Source of the DNA: Ascochyta rabiei
Lineage: Eukaryota; Ascomycota; Dothideomycetes; Pleosporales; Didymellaceae
DNA: 64,000 nt
Assembly: GCF_004011695.2 (NCBI RefSeq)
Contig: NC_082408.1
Span: 1,225,501-1,289,500, forward strand
Reading direction: 5' to 3'
Shown here piece by piece: positions 31,110-41,819 of this stretch (its first letter is position 1; each line of letters starts with the position of its first letter). The position numbers and the translations under genes are program-made. Below the pieces are notes generated by a model. It did no database searches. It was not told where the DNA came from and was given only the letters and a program-made list of their open reading frames with translations.

Positions 31110-31638
31110 GGGGAGAGAACGTTTTGTAGGGCGCAATGCACCGGCCTGGGACTTACGGCTACCTCGAGCACACGGCTCGACTGTCGACAAGTAACCACAT
31201 TTCTACCAGGGACTAGGGGCCCAAGGCTGGTCCTTGTTTGTACTGGCGAGGCTATGCATGCAGCCAGAGACGTCATATGTAGATCATCAATTCCTATTGG
31301 TCAATACTTTGTTTCGCATTCACTATTCTCACTACGACTACATATTCTCGTATTGAGAGGTTTAAGAACAACAAAAGTCGAATCATTCATCTTGTTCCAC
31401 CATTTTTATGCTGACTTGCAACGCTCAATGTAGCGTATGTTGACGTCATCATAACGGGACTAAGCCGCAAACAGCGCACTACTTTGGGCATGAAACTATT
31501 CGTGGTCTCAACCACATAGCATCAAAGTCGCGATAATTTGGAGACGTATATTTGAGCCGAAGTTCCGCGCTCCCGCTTACGCTGAAGATCAAATCAATAC
31601 TGGAACTCAACCGTTCCGCACTGCCAACACCATCCAAG
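31110..31638. other. intergenic, no gene supported
   Basis: AT-richer than the flanking genes. It holds the promoter of the CMAS-like gene; nothing else is recognised. Confidence 0.45.
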
Positions 31639-32833
31639 ATGAACTACATCTCAGGTATCAGCCATGAAATCCTCCAAACCTTAAGATTGAATGTTAACAA
31701 TAGCCAGACCTCGTCATGTCGGACGCCGTCATCAACCCCCTCCTCGACAATGGCTATCTCCCACACTTTGTGATCCGCCGCGGCATCCGCGCGCAGCTGG
31801 CCGACCGTCTCAACTCCATCGCCAGCACGTCGTTAGAAGCCGCGTACGAGTCCAAGATGAAGTATGTTGAGCTGTTGCGCACGCGGCCCATTGCCATTGA
31901 GACTGCGACTGCCAATGAGCAGCACTACGAAGTCGGCACGTCTGTGCTGAAAGGTATGCTCGGGCCGCGGATGAAGTACTCGGCGTGCTTGTACGAAAAG
32001 GGCGGCGAGACGCTGGCGCAGGCTGAGATTGCCATGTTGAGGACGTATGTTGAGAGGGCGGAACTTGAAGATGGGCAGAGAATCTTAGATCTCGGGTATG
32101 TTTATCCTAACAGTAACCCACCAAGACATCAATCCCGAACGCCCACGTGACCATACGTCAATAAAGACTAATGGACAACAGATGCGGCTGGGGCTCAGCA
32201 TCCCTCTACTTTGCCGAGATCTTCCCCAACGCAAAGATAACCGCCTTCTCTAACAGCCGTACGCAGAAACAGCATATCGACAGCGTCGCCGCCTCCAAGG
32301 GTTTCAAGAACCTGACCGTCATCACCGGCGACGTCGTAGACTATGAATTCACCCCGGAGTCCTTCGACCGTGTCGTCTCCATCGAGCTGTTCGAGCACAT
32401 GAAGAACTACGCGCTGCTCACGGCCAAAGTCTCGCGCGCTCTAGCGCCGGGTGGTAAACTATTCGTGCACATTTTCGCGCACAAGACGATGCCGTACGAC
32501 TTTGACGGCGGGTGGATGACGGAGCATTTCTTCACGGGCGGGACGATGCCCAGTGCAGATCTTCTGCTGTTCTTCCAGGATGAGTTGAGGGTTAAGAGGC
32601 AGTGGTGGGTGAACGGCATGCACTATGGAAAGACTTGCGAGGACTGGCTGCTTACTATGCTGAGTAATAAGGAGAGTATCATGAAGGGCCTCGAGGAGAC
32701 GTACGGTAAGGAGGGGGTGGTGACTTGGTGGAATAGGTGGCAGGTTTTCTACCTGGCGTGTGCGGAGTTGTTCAAGTGGGACGGCGGAGATACATGGGGT
32801 GTCAGCCATTACCTGTTCGAGAAGGCGAAGTAG
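31639..32833 (+). CDS. CMAS-family SAM-dependent methyltransferase
   Basis: The 351-residue protein comes from exons 31639-31654, 31708-32095 and 32182-32833. It resembles the cyclopropane-fatty-acid-synthase/coclaurine N-methyltransferase branch of Class I methyltransferases. The N-terminal helical part (PLLDNGYLPHFVIRRGIRAQL) precedes KYSACLYEKGGETLAQAE. The SAM motif I, ILDLGCGWGS, is completed by the second intron join. SIELFEHMKNY and GGKLFVHIFAHK are motifs II and III. The C-terminal WWVNGMHYGKTCEDWL and WNRWQVFYLACAELF blocks are typical. The very short first exon is less certain: translation could instead start at the in-frame ATG 31716 (MSDAVI). Substrate unknown; lipids and amines are both methylated by relatives. 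Confidence 0.86.
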
Positions 32834-33183
32834 TGGTGTCGATGTAATGTGGTACTCCCATGGCCTCCGAAGACCGTTGTCGTATGAAAAGGCCGAGAAG
32901 CCGTCAATATTAATGCATCTATACTCAATCACTCAGACCTCCGAGATTAGTCGTGCAATTCACACCTTGTCTGCTACATTAAATGTCAAACAGGGCTCCT
33001 GGTAAAGCTGCAGAACAGTGTGTTGCTTGTAACATTTTACTTTGATTCTCTTCTGGATATTGTGCGTCATCCTCCCTACTTCTCAACTTCGCCCCGTAAA
33101 TGTACAATGCCTTTGATTTGGGATCAGTAAGCACCCAAACAACAATCTTCTTCTCCTGCAGCGTTCCACCCTCGCTTTCTTGC
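32834..33183. other. convergent intergenic region
   Basis: 3' flanks of the methyltransferase gene and the small mitochondrial subunit gene; nothing else is seen. Confidence 0.45.
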
Positions 33184-33561
33184 TCAGTGGTCCCAGGGGT
33201 GCTTCCAGCCGAGCAGAGCCGGGCCGTCCTTCTTCGCGCGGTACATCAACTGCTGATGTTAGCACAGGCACATCCAGTGCAGGCTCTACAACTTACGAAG
33301 AACCACATGGAGGCGCCGAGACCGGTGGCCATGAACCTGTACAACGGACGGACGGGGTGGATCTTGATGGGGTGGTTTGGCATCTCAGCGTACTTGGGCG
33401 GACCCATCCTGCGGAGTGTGGGCTGCATGGTTGTGGTTGAGCCTGGGAACTGGTCAGCGGCATCCTCGACGAATCCCAAGAGGCAGCAACGGCGTACCTG
33501 CGGCGTGTGCGGTGCAATGGCTCGGCGTGGTCGCTGGTGGTCGAGGTGAGGTTGAAAGCAT
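33184..33561 (-). CDS. small mitochondrial complex I subunit (NDUFB2-like, probable)
   Basis: Exons 33561-33498, 33442-33297 and 33249-33184 encode 91 residues, a gene whose exons are too short to stand out as single open frames. The N-terminal 20 residues (MLSTSPRPPATTPSHCTAH) lack acid and could act as a mitochondrial presequence. The rest reads MQPTLRRMGPPKYAEMPNHP, then one hydrophobic span (RFMATGLGASMWFFLMY) and a charged tail ending GWKHPWDH. The MWFF-R-K-D...G arrangement recalls the B2/AGGG accessory subunit of NADH:ubiquinone oxidoreductase, which sits in the inner membrane. Three short exons with consensus borders and an unbroken frame support a real gene; the B2 assignment is moderate. 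It is divergent from BUR1. Confidence 0.68.
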
Positions 33562-33886
33562 TCGGAGCTAGTGCGGCGGGCGCCAAGCCTCGGATTGCGC
33601 ATCTGTTCACCCATCGCATTCTTGCTCCACGTCGGTAGATCGAATCTTTGCTGTTATGCCGCCGCCACAATAGCAGCGCCATCGCCATCGCCCGTCCAAA
33701 TACTCCATGGCAGCGTCCGCCACCGCATCGCGCCCCATATCATCGTCACGACCTCCCATGTCCACCGCGTTGCGTACTTGCGACACCTGCTTGACTGATC
33801 CGCGCTGGGCGTCATAGCGAAACGAGTCCGCGGATAACGACCACGCAATTCATCAGCAACAAAATTTCGCCACTGCGACCGCCAAC
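33562..33886. promoter_or_regulatory. bidirectional promoter, complex I subunit / BUR1
   Basis: 325 bp between divergent start codons; no TATA box was recognised. Confidence 0.5.
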
Positions 33887-35632
33887 ATGGTGACCCCGGT
33901 GACCCCGGTGACCGGAACATTGCAGAACGGCCTGCAGCGCCGTTTCAAGGGATGCTCCAAGATCGGCGAGTACGAGATGTTGCAGAAGCTGGGCGAGGGA
34001 ACATTTGGTGAAGTGCACAAGGCACGCCAACGAAGCACAGGCAGCGTCTTTGCGCTGAAGAAGATCTTGATGCACAACGAGAAGGATGGCTTTCCAATCA
34101 CTGCGCTGCGAGAGATCAAGTTGCTCAAGATGCTATCTCACGACAACGTTTTGAGGCTCGAAGAGATGGCAGTCGAGCGACCGAGGGCAGAGGGTCGTAA
34201 GCGCGCTATTCTGTACATGGTCACGCCGTACATGGACCACGATCTATCAGGGCTGCTCGACAACCCAGATGTAAAGTTCCAGGAGGCGCAGATCAAATGC
34301 TATATGCTGCAGCTGTTCAAGGGCCTGCAATACCTGCACGACAACCACATCCTTCACCGAGACATGAAAGCCGCCAATCTGCTCATCAACAACCGCGGGC
34401 GACTTCAGATCGCCGATTTTGGTCTTGCAAGACACTACGACGAACCAGTGCCGCAGCGAGGCAAGGGCAACGGCGAAGCTCGACGCGAGTACACAACATT
34501 AGTCGTCACACGGTGGTACCGACCTCCAGAGCTCCTCCTCCAGCTGAGAAGATACACCCCCGCGATAGACATGTGGGGGGCAGGTTGTGTGTTCGGCGAG
34601 ATGTTCAAGCGCAAACCCATTTTGGCTGGGCAGAGCGACCTCCACCAAGCGCAGATTATTTTCGAACTTGTCGGTTCACCAAACGACCAGACTATGCCTG
34701 GCTGGCACGAGCTCCCCGGCGCTGAGCCGATTCGTCAGTTCCCGCCCAGTAATGGCACCATGGCGCAAAGGTTCCACGAGCTGTCGCCTACAGGGCTGTC
34801 GTTGATCAAAGACCTCATGAGACTCGACTGGCGGCGCCGCATCAACGCAATCGACGCAATTGACCACCCCTACTTCAAACAAAACCCCAGGCCCATGCGC
34901 GAAGAGGACATCCCCACCTTCGCCGACTCGCACGAACTCGATCGCCGCAACGCCCGCGGCCAAAAGCAGGCGCTCCCACCTGCTCCCGCGGGCGGAACCG
35001 TCGGCGTAGGACCAAATGGCGAATGGACCGGTTCTGGTCCACCACCAAATTCATGGGGCAACGGCGACAGACGCTATGGCGGTCCTCAAGACCGCGGACC
35101 ACCGGGCGTCGACAGGCCCCCGAGAGGCTACAATGAGCGTGGCCCGCCACGGTACGACCACAGAGCAGCCCCTCCCCCACCGCCGGAAGGAGGACGAAGA
35201 CCAAACTGGGGCAATGGCGCCAACCTGCCCCCTCCACCAGGCGAAGGTCGACACCCACTCCCGCTCCCGCCACGGTACGGACCAGATGGAGGCGACCGGA
35301 GACGACCCCAGCCCCCACCAGGCGACACTTACATCCCCAGCTACCAAGCAGGCGAGCGTCCCCGCGGATCACGCGAGCCCGACGACCGCCAGCAAAGACG
35401 AGGATCCCGCGATTCTGGCAACTCAAGAGAAGGCCACACAGACGAACGCCCCGACCGCACCCGCCCCTACCGCGACGACCGTCGGCCCGGCGACTCTCGC
35501 GGCTTCGCAAGAGACAGAAGGGACGGACGGACCCGCAGTCGCAGTCCCGCCAGAAGAGACGACCGCGACGGTCGCGACAACCGGGGAGGGAGAAACGAGC
35601 GCGATCCTAGCGATATCTACCGACGGCGGTAG
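33887..35632 (+). CDS. BUR1: CTD kinase BUR1 (CDK9/P-TEFb catalytic subunit)
   Basis: An intronless 581-residue Ser/Thr kinase. Bur1, with a cyclin partner, phosphorylates Spt5 and the RNA polymerase II CTD and promotes elongation. The kinase domain covers about residues 27-335. The Gly loop is [12 protein letters not shown] and the catalytic Lys is in FALKKIL. The cyclin-binding helix reads [13 protein letters not shown], the PITALRE signature of CDK9. [10 protein letters not shown] carries the catalytic Asp (HRD), then DFGLARHYD follows. The T-loop Thr lies in [18 protein letters not shown]. The C-terminal 230 residues are rich in Pro, Gly, Arg and Asp, with repeated DRR/RDD blocks, and are probably disordered. 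The start is the first ATG after a bidirectional promoter and begins with VTP repeats. Confidence 0.92.
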   Translation: MVTPVTPVTGTLQNGLQRRFKGCSKIGEYEMLQKLGEGTFGEVHKARQRSTGSVFALKKILMHNEKDGFPITALREIKLLKMLSHDNVLRLEEMAVERPRAEGRKRAILYMVTPYMDHDLSGLLDNPDVKFQEAQIKCYMLQLFKGLQYLHDNHILHRDMKAANLLINNRGRLQIADFGLARHYDEPVPQRGKGNGEARREYTTLVVTRWYRPPELLLQLRRYTPAIDMWGAGCVFGEMFKRKPILAGQSDLHQAQIIFELVGSPNDQTMPGWHELPGAEPIRQFPPSNGTMAQRFHELSPTGLSLIKDLMRLDWRRRINAIDAIDHPYFKQNPRPMREEDIPTFADSHELDRRNARGQKQALPPAPAGGTVGVGPNGEWTGSGPPPNSWGNGDRRYGGPQDRGPPGVDRPPRGYNERGPPRYDHRAAPPPPPEGGRRPNWGNGANLPPPPGEGRHPLPLPPRYGPDGGDRRRPQPPPGDTYIPSYQAGERPRGSREPDDRQQRRGSRDSGNSREGHTDERPDRTRPYRDDRRPGDSRGFARDRRDGRTRSRSPARRDDRDGRDNRGGRNERDPSDIYRRR

Positions 35633-35940
35633 GCACAGCAAGAAAGGGAGACCGGAACAAGAGCCTTGGGACTCCTGCTTGCGGGTCCTAATTGCAGAGT
35701 CTGATCCGGAGGTTTTTCTCATCAATGAATCACATGTCATGTGGCAGGGGGCGTCTTTTGCGCGGTCTTTTTTCGTGTCCCACGTTCCATGTTCCACGTT
35801 GATTGTTTACATCATCTTCATGCTCGCGCGATACCTTAGATACAGGCGTTTGTCCTCTTCTGTCTCTCTTTTCATTTTTTTCGGACCTTTTTGAGAGAGC
35901 CTGGTGGTTGTAGGGTGCATGGCAGCATTTGCAGGCGTTT

Positions 35941-35988
35941 GGCTGGTGCTGGTGCTGGTGCTGGTGCTGGTGCTGGTGCTGGTGCTGG
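35941..35988 (+). repeat. (GGTGCT)n microsatellite
   Basis: About eight hexanucleotide units, TGCTGG in the plus-strand register. Confidence 0.9.
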
Positions 35989-36185
35989 GCGTCGTTTCTT
36001 TTTTGGGGGGTCACTGTTAACTTGGATGTAGCTCAACGCATGGGAATCTATTTCGGCTCTTTGGTTGAAAGGTCGTTTGGATGCCTTGTGACTGACTTGT
36101 GTAGGATGTGTGGGATGTGGTGGAGGTGGTGGAGGTGGCCGTGGTGACTTTACGTGGATTAGGTAACACGCTCTTTGCTCTGTCA

Positions 36186-36204
36186 CGCTAGCAATTGCAG
36201 TGCA
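36186..36204 (+). repeat. 19-bp dispersed element, two substitutions
   Basis: CGCTAGCAATTGCAGTGCA. First of three same-strand copies spaced 83 and 82 bp apart. Confidence 0.82.
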
Positions 36205-36268
36205 CAGCCGAAAGTAGATAATGGCTAGGGGTGGAGGGTTGAGCCGCCACTAGGTGCTGGGTCGAGGG

Positions 36269-36287
36269 CGCTAGAGATTGCAGTGCA
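36269..36287 (+). repeat. 19-bp dispersed element, exact consensus (G form)
   Basis: CGCTAGAGATTGCAGTGCA, identical to copies about 19 kb away at 16628 and 17179. Confidence 0.9.
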
Positions 36288-36350
36288 GCGCAAGGGAATT
36301 ACTGCTCAATATTAAAAGCGATCTGACAGCCTTGCGAGACTACTCTTCCG

Positions 36351-36369
36351 CGCTTGAGGTCGCAGTGTT
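36351..36369 (+). repeat. 19-bp dispersed element, diverged
   Basis: CGCTTGAGGTCGCAGTGTT. Its upstream CTACTCTTCCG (36340-36350) equals that of the copy at 16628, which confirms common origin despite five changes in the core. Confidence 0.7.
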
Positions 36370-37276
36370 TTGGGCACTATAGTTGTTACGAAAGACCTTC
36401 TGTTACCTCTTTTGCGTCCGTCAGATGTCCCTGGGTTGGACTCGATTCGCGGTCTGAGCATTTGCAGTCGAGAACAACTCGCTAGAGAAAACGGAGATTA
36501 TTGCGCCATGTCACACTTGGAATCTACGCGTGCCGATGGATTGGCAAGCAAATCCCCGAACTTGGAGTGCCTGGGAGGTTGCCTTGGAGTAGGAGAATGG
36601 AAACCTCCTGACGCAGATGAGCACGGTTTCGAGGTTTAAAGACCATGAACTACTTGGCTAGGAGGTGAAATCGCTGGTGATTTTGCTGTCCAATGAATAG
36701 GCTCCCTCAGGCATTTCCTCCGCGCAAAGGTTGCCTAGCCTTTGGAGCATGTTCAGTTTCATATTGGAATGTTGCTGAACTTGTAGTGTTCATCTACAGC
36801 TCCGTGTTGGGAAGTCATTTGTGCGAATCGTGCACTCTTGGATCTCTCTTAGGTCAGCCGTCCTTCGTACAGTGCACCTGCTTCGTAGTAAGAAGGGCCC
36901 AATCACGAGACAGACGATCTGACCCTGCCTGCATATTATTAAAAAAAAAAGAAAAAAACTGCTTATAGTGGCGTATTCTCACGTGTAGCATGCTGCGTAA
37001 TTTTCTTCTGCCGGCATCTGAAGCGGCGGAGGAACTGCGCACTTGCCGGAAGTTGGCTGGCGTCGAGATTAGCCAGCGACAGCGGAAGAACGATTTGACT
37101 CAGGGCCCCACCAGCACCACCAGCACTCAGCAACACCAGAAACACAGGCACACCTCCCCCACGTCACCGAATCACTCAATTGCTACGCACAGCCGAGCTC
37201 ACTGCAACCCCCACACACACCACACACATCGACGACTTCCCTTTTCGCTCTGAAAGAAGCCTTGCACGCGACCACC

Positions 37277-38970
37277 ATGTCTGCAGTCACCAACGGTCAC
37301 AGGAGCGAGGTCGAGCGGATAGCGAACCACACCGAGGAAAAGCATCTGCCCGGCGGCTGGGTGGTCCTCAAGTTTGGAGGAACGAGCGTGGGCAAGTTTG
37401 CGGAGAATATAGCGGGCATTGTCAAGTAAGGGCGCTGCATCTCCCCCGCCACGACGGCCACACTGACAACCACGTCCAGGGCTGGCAACCAAGCCAATCG
37501 CGCCGCTATCGTCTGTTCTGCGCGCAGCACCAAGAACAAGACCGAGGGCACCACCAACCGCCTCCTCCGCACCGCCCGCGCCGCCGAGCAGCAGGGCCAC
37601 CGCGGCTACGATGACATCGTCGAAGCCATCCGCGCCGACCACGTCCAGGCCGCCAAGGACACCATCCGCAGCGCCGACATCCTCGCAGCCTTCACCGACG
37701 ACGTCAACGCCGAATGCGCGACTCTGACCAAGATCCTCGAGTCGGCCCAACACCTCGAGGAAGTCACCAGCCGCGCCGAGGACAAGATCATTGCAAAGGG
37801 CGAGAAGCTCAGCTGTCGTTACATGGCTGCCCTGCTCAACGACCGCGGCACGCCCGCCCAATTCGTCGACCTCTGCGACATCGTCACCTTCGTCAACCCC
37901 AAGAAGGGCCTCAACGAGCACTTCTACGCCGATCTGGCTGCCTCTCTCGCCAGGGAGGTCGAGGCATGCGGCGACAAGGTGCCAGTCATCACAGGCTTCT
38001 TTGGCAACGTCCCCGGCGGAATCTTGAACTCCATTGGACGTGGCTACACCGATCTCTGCGCCGCACTGGTTGCTGTCGGTACAAAGGCCACGGAGCTCCA
38101 GATCTGGAAGGAGGTGGATGGCATCTTTACGGCTGACCCTCGCAAGGTCCCTACCGCTGCTCTGCTTCCTAGCGTCACGCCCTCGGAGGCCGCCGAGTTG
38201 ACCTTTTACGGCTCTGAGGTCATTCACCCCTTCACCATGGAGCAGGTCATCCGCGCACGAATCCCCATCCGCATCAAGAACGTCATGAACCCGCGCGGTG
38301 CAGGAACCATCATCTTCCCTGACAGCTTCAAGGCGCTGGATTCACACTCTCCTCTCAGGGACGGCCTCTTCCGCACTCGCTCTTCCAGCCTTCTGAACGC
38401 CTTGAACACCCCAAGGCGCCCCACTGCTGTGACGATCAAACACAACATCGTCGTTCTCAACGTGCACAGCAACAAGCGCACCCGCGCTCACGGCTTCTTG
38501 ATGAACATCTTCAGCATCTTGGACCGTTGGCACTTGTCCGTAGACCTCATTTCTTCCTCCGAGGTCCACGTCTCCATGGCCCTGCATTCCGAGTCTGCCA
38601 TGTTGAGCGGTGGCGGCGAAGACGAGTATAGGATCCAGGACAAAGACCTTCAGGGCGCGGTTAACGACCTAGGTGAGCTGGGGGCTATCGACATCGTGCC
38701 TGACATGGCCATCGTGAGCTTGGTCGGAAAGCAGCTCAAGAACATGATTGGTATCAGTGGCAAGTTCTTCAGCGTGCTCGGCAACAACAACATCAACATC
38801 GAGATGATCTCGCAAGGTATGCTCTACGATTCAATCTCTTATGTTGGGGTGTCCTGCTAATACATCTCACAGGTGCTAGCGAGATCAATATCTCGTGCGT
38901 CATTGAGGAGCGCGAGGCCGACCGTGCTCTTAACGTCGTTCACACGAATCTATTTACCTTCTTGGAATAG
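37277..38970 (+). CDS. HOM3: aspartate kinase
   Basis: The 527-residue enzyme comes from exons 37277-37425, 37480-38816 and 38873-38970. It phosphorylates aspartate, the first step towards threonine, methionine and, via homoserine, related amino acids. The kinase domain begins VVLKFGGTSVGKF (substrate and ATP-binding Lys). It includes GYTDLCAALVAVG, WKEVDGIFTADPR and the FYGSEVIHPFTMEQ block. Two ACT domains at about residues 370-525 (NIVVLNVHSNKR and VSLVGKQLKNMIGISGKFFSVL) give allosteric feedback, usually by threonine. The monofunctional form, with no homoserine dehydrogenase fused, is the fungal type. The last intron falls at SQ-GASEINIS, which is needed for a complete second ACT domain. 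The ATG follows ACCACC, a good context. Confidence 0.94.
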
Positions 38971-39596
38971 ACATGCATCTGCATTAGCGGGATTGAATAC
39001 CAACCATCTAGACGTCTTTCGAAAGACTGATTTTGAACAATATTATCTACATATTATCTATTTATTATCTTCACTTACCAGCCAGACGCCTTACAGAAGA
39101 AGCTAACCGCAGCCTCCTGCCAGCCAACCTCCAAGATGCATTAAGAAAGTCCTAGTACACACGCACGGCGTGCAACCTCCAGACGTTGATGTATCCTTCT
39201 AACAACTTGTCAGCTTGCAAACAGTCTGCAATCGAGCTTTTCCCATCTACGGTGACATGTGGGATTGTAGGTCTGTGTTCGGGTTTTTCTGTTGTTTCAG
39301 TGTCACTGCCTCTTCTTTCCTCTCATCCCTAGAAGCTCTTAATCTTGGAAGCTCTCTCAGCCCACGACTAGATTATACCCAAGATCGAGGCATGGTGAAA
39401 GGCAACGCGAACCTGATGTAGAGTGAAACAGGAATCTGTACGCCAAGACACTTCAGGGCTGTAGTTCACTTTCACCTCGAACCTTGCTGATGGTATAGCT
39501 TGCTGCGCCCGTCGCTAACCCACCGCTCAACAATCTCTTCCTCTCTCCGACACTACCTCACGTAGGGGAAGTACCTCACATACTACGACGCTCAAG
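38971..39596. other. intergenic, no gene supported
   Basis: HOM3 3' flank and promoter of the next gene; nothing recognised. Confidence 0.45.
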
Positions 39597-41819
39597 ATGG
39601 ATCCGGGACTAGGTCTCGTCGTGAACAGCATGGTGCCGAACGAGAACGAGCCACCAAGACCGCCACCCAAGCCGCCGCTGCAACTTCCGAAAGGCTTTCT
39701 TGAGAAGTCACATGTGCGACATGCGCTCAAGTACATGCCAGACGATGAGCAGCGAGAAAGAACGTTGGAGGTAGCCCTGGCCTGGAAGAAGAAGTTCGCA
39801 GCTAGGAAGTGGAAGACTGTTGTTGCTGCTATCGAAGCTGCGAGCAAAGAAGACTGTGTCCGATCGCTGCACCACGACGCCAATATGCATGAACCTCACA
39901 CGATTTTACAACCTACGGGGCGACCGCGAGCTATGACGACGGCATCAGCACCTGCAGTTCCTCGAATAGCTTCACCACCAACGTCGGGACACAGCGAGCT
40001 TACAAGCCTTCAAACTGAGACCGCTTCACTGCCTCTACGGCGTAGTCTGGCGCCATCCACGCCACGAACATATCGTTGGGACCTCATGCCGACAGGTCCA
40101 GTGACACCTCTTTCACCTACACCGATGGGCAATGCCTTCTCCGGAGGCGGTTTCTGGGAGAATTCTGCACCACACACGGAGCAGCATAAGACACCAACAT
40201 CTACCGCCGTGGTAAAATATGTACCGGTTTCTCAGGTTGTTTTGGCTGATACAGACGCTCGGGAAGTCTATGTTAGGATCAAATGTGAAATCGAGGCTCT
40301 TGCTCGCAAGTACTGCTTGGCCCGTTACCACATGCACTCTTCACTTGACGAGAATGATTTTGTTCCGGTCAACATGATCATATCGAGAGATAGGAAGGCA
40401 GCTGCTGATGTGACGCTACACTGTCGACTATTGAAATTAAAAAAGGCCATCGTGAAGGACCTTCCAGAAAAGTTGCAAAGCCACGCCATGCGCGAAGCTG
40501 CTCTACAGCGGCAGCTATCCATCAAAGACGAGGCCGAGTTGTATGAACAGAACAACTGGATGAATGATGAGATTTTCGCCACAATTCCAAAGAACTTGGG
40601 TTCAAAACACTACAAGGCACCTGCTCATCTAGCCGTCTCGATACTGGATGAGCAACGAGAGGTAATTCGTATGCTTCGCAAACAGCGCAGGACCGATTTA
40701 GAGCTCCCCGATATAGCGATTGAAGCTGCATGGGCAGCACAGATCTCGCCACTTAAGCTCCATGGGGCTAAGGCTGCTGGGTCAAGCAGCGGCAGTGATG
40801 ACGACGATGGCTACAGCTACGGTAACTTCTTGCGGAGCATCAAGAGCGAAATGAGCACAAGCTCGAGCTCAGGAGCACTTGCTTCCATGGTGGAAGAACT
40901 ATCCAACAGCGACCTCATTTCACCCAGATCGCGTGCAAACACTCAGCAGACTGTCAGCTCGACGAGGAGCTACGATTTTCGCTTCCCGCAACGGTCAAGC
41001 ACAAGCTCCACCAAAGAAAATCATTCAACAACACGCTCAAGTGGAGCCAGTGTTTCTGATAGCAGCCACAAGCATGTCCACTCGCTCCATCAACGCACCG
41101 ACCTCCGTGTCTCGACAGAGATCATTGACGAAGTCCCAAGCGCAGAACTCAGCCCAGAAGACCGAGAATTCCGGCACCGAGGTCCAAACCTTGTAGATTT
41201 GGACCATTGGGCAGAGGAGCTCAAGAGAATGGAAGCCATGCGGGCGGATCGGCAAAATAATCTAGCACTCCACCGCCGGTCACAAGATCGCTCTACCCAC
41301 GAAGGCACTCCAGAAAAGCGGATGTCAGTCGATGGCATCAACACACGTATCTCCCCAACTCGGCATTTCCACAGCCGATTCTCCTCGTCGTCATCGATAT
41401 CTACAAACACGTCCAAGCCCCTCCCACGATCAACATTGACAAGTCTCTCTCCTTCCCGCACGCAATCAGCACCCAAACTCACCATGCTCAGCCACCCACA
41501 CCACCAGTGCAACAAAAGCGGAGCTTCTACCAGCACTCATCGACACCATACCAGTAAAGCGTCCATTGACGACTCGCGCCGTCGCTACCAGCACGTGCGA
41601 TCCACAAGCAGCGTACACATTCTTGCTAAAAGCAGTTCCAAAGACGACGAAGACGCGTGGATGCGCGAGTTGAAGAACATGGAGAGTCGTGAGCACGTTC
41701 GACAGAGTTGTGAGAGGCGGCGGACGTCTCAGCTCCCCAAGGGCGAGGGGGGATGGCGTGGATGTTATGGAGAAGAGGAGGAAGAAGTGACGGATAATTT
41801 GGCTGGTGGAAAGGCCTGA
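39597..41819 (+). CDS. hypothetical Ser-rich protein
   Basis: A single-exon 740-residue protein of unrecognised family. The N terminus is Pro-rich (PPRPPPKPPLQLPKGF). A basic helical stretch follows (about 38-85: HVRHALKYMP, LAWKKKFAARKWKTVVAAIE). A more ordered central region (about 210-385) contains REVYVRIKCEIEALARKYCLARYH and a Leu/Lys-rich coil (LHCRLLKLKKAIVKDLPEKL). The last 330 residues are rich in Ser, Thr, Arg and His and are probably disordered, with a short conserved-looking WAEELKRMEAMRADR and, near the end, WMRELKNMESREH. These two WxxELKxME segments resemble each other and may be a repeated short motif. A signalling or cytoskeletal adaptor role is possible, but nothing in the sequence proves it. 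Confidence 0.72.
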   Translation: MDPGLGLVVNSMVPNENEPPRPPPKPPLQLPKGFLEKSHVRHALKYMPDDEQRERTLEVALAWKKKFAARKWKTVVAAIEAASKEDCVRSLHHDANMHEPHTILQPTGRPRAMTTASAPAVPRIASPPTSGHSELTSLQTETASLPLRRSLAPSTPRTYRWDLMPTGPVTPLSPTPMGNAFSGGGFWENSAPHTEQHKTPTSTAVVKYVPVSQVVLADTDAREVYVRIKCEIEALARKYCLARYHMHSSLDENDFVPVNMIISRDRKAAADVTLHCRLLKLKKAIVKDLPEKLQSHAMREAALQRQLSIKDEAELYEQNNWMNDEIFATIPKNLGSKHYKAPAHLAVSILDEQREVIRMLRKQRRTDLELPDIAIEAAWAAQISPLKLHGAKAAGSSSGSDDDDGYSYGNFLRSIKSEMSTSSSSGALASMVEELSNSDLISPRSRANTQQTVSSTRSYDFRFPQRSSTSSTKENHSTTRSSGASVSDSSHKHVHSLHQRTDLRVSTEIIDEVPSAELSPEDREFRHRGPNLVDLDHWAEELKRMEAMRADRQNNLALHRRSQDRSTHEGTPEKRMSVDGINTRISPTRHFHSRFSSSSSISTNTSKPLPRSTLTSLSPSRTQSAPKLTMLSHPHHQCNKSGASTSTHRHHTSKASIDDSRRRYQHVRSTSSVHILAKSSSKDDEDAWMRELKNMESREHVRQSCERRRTSQLPKGEGGWRGCYGEEEEEVTDNLAGGKA

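Larger units (their letters stand above)
35633..37276. other. 1.6-kb intergenic region with three 19-bp elements
   Basis: The region contains a hexanucleotide microsatellite, three regularly spaced copies of the dispersed element and an A-rich tract at about 36938-36958. No gene is supported. The portion next to 37277 is the aspartate kinase promoter. Confidence 0.55.

Noticed and set aside
35016..35894. 292-codon plus-strand frame overlapping the BUR1 3' part
   Set aside because: It is an alternative frame of the GC-rich, low-complexity BUR1 tail; the BUR1 frame has clear kinase homology.
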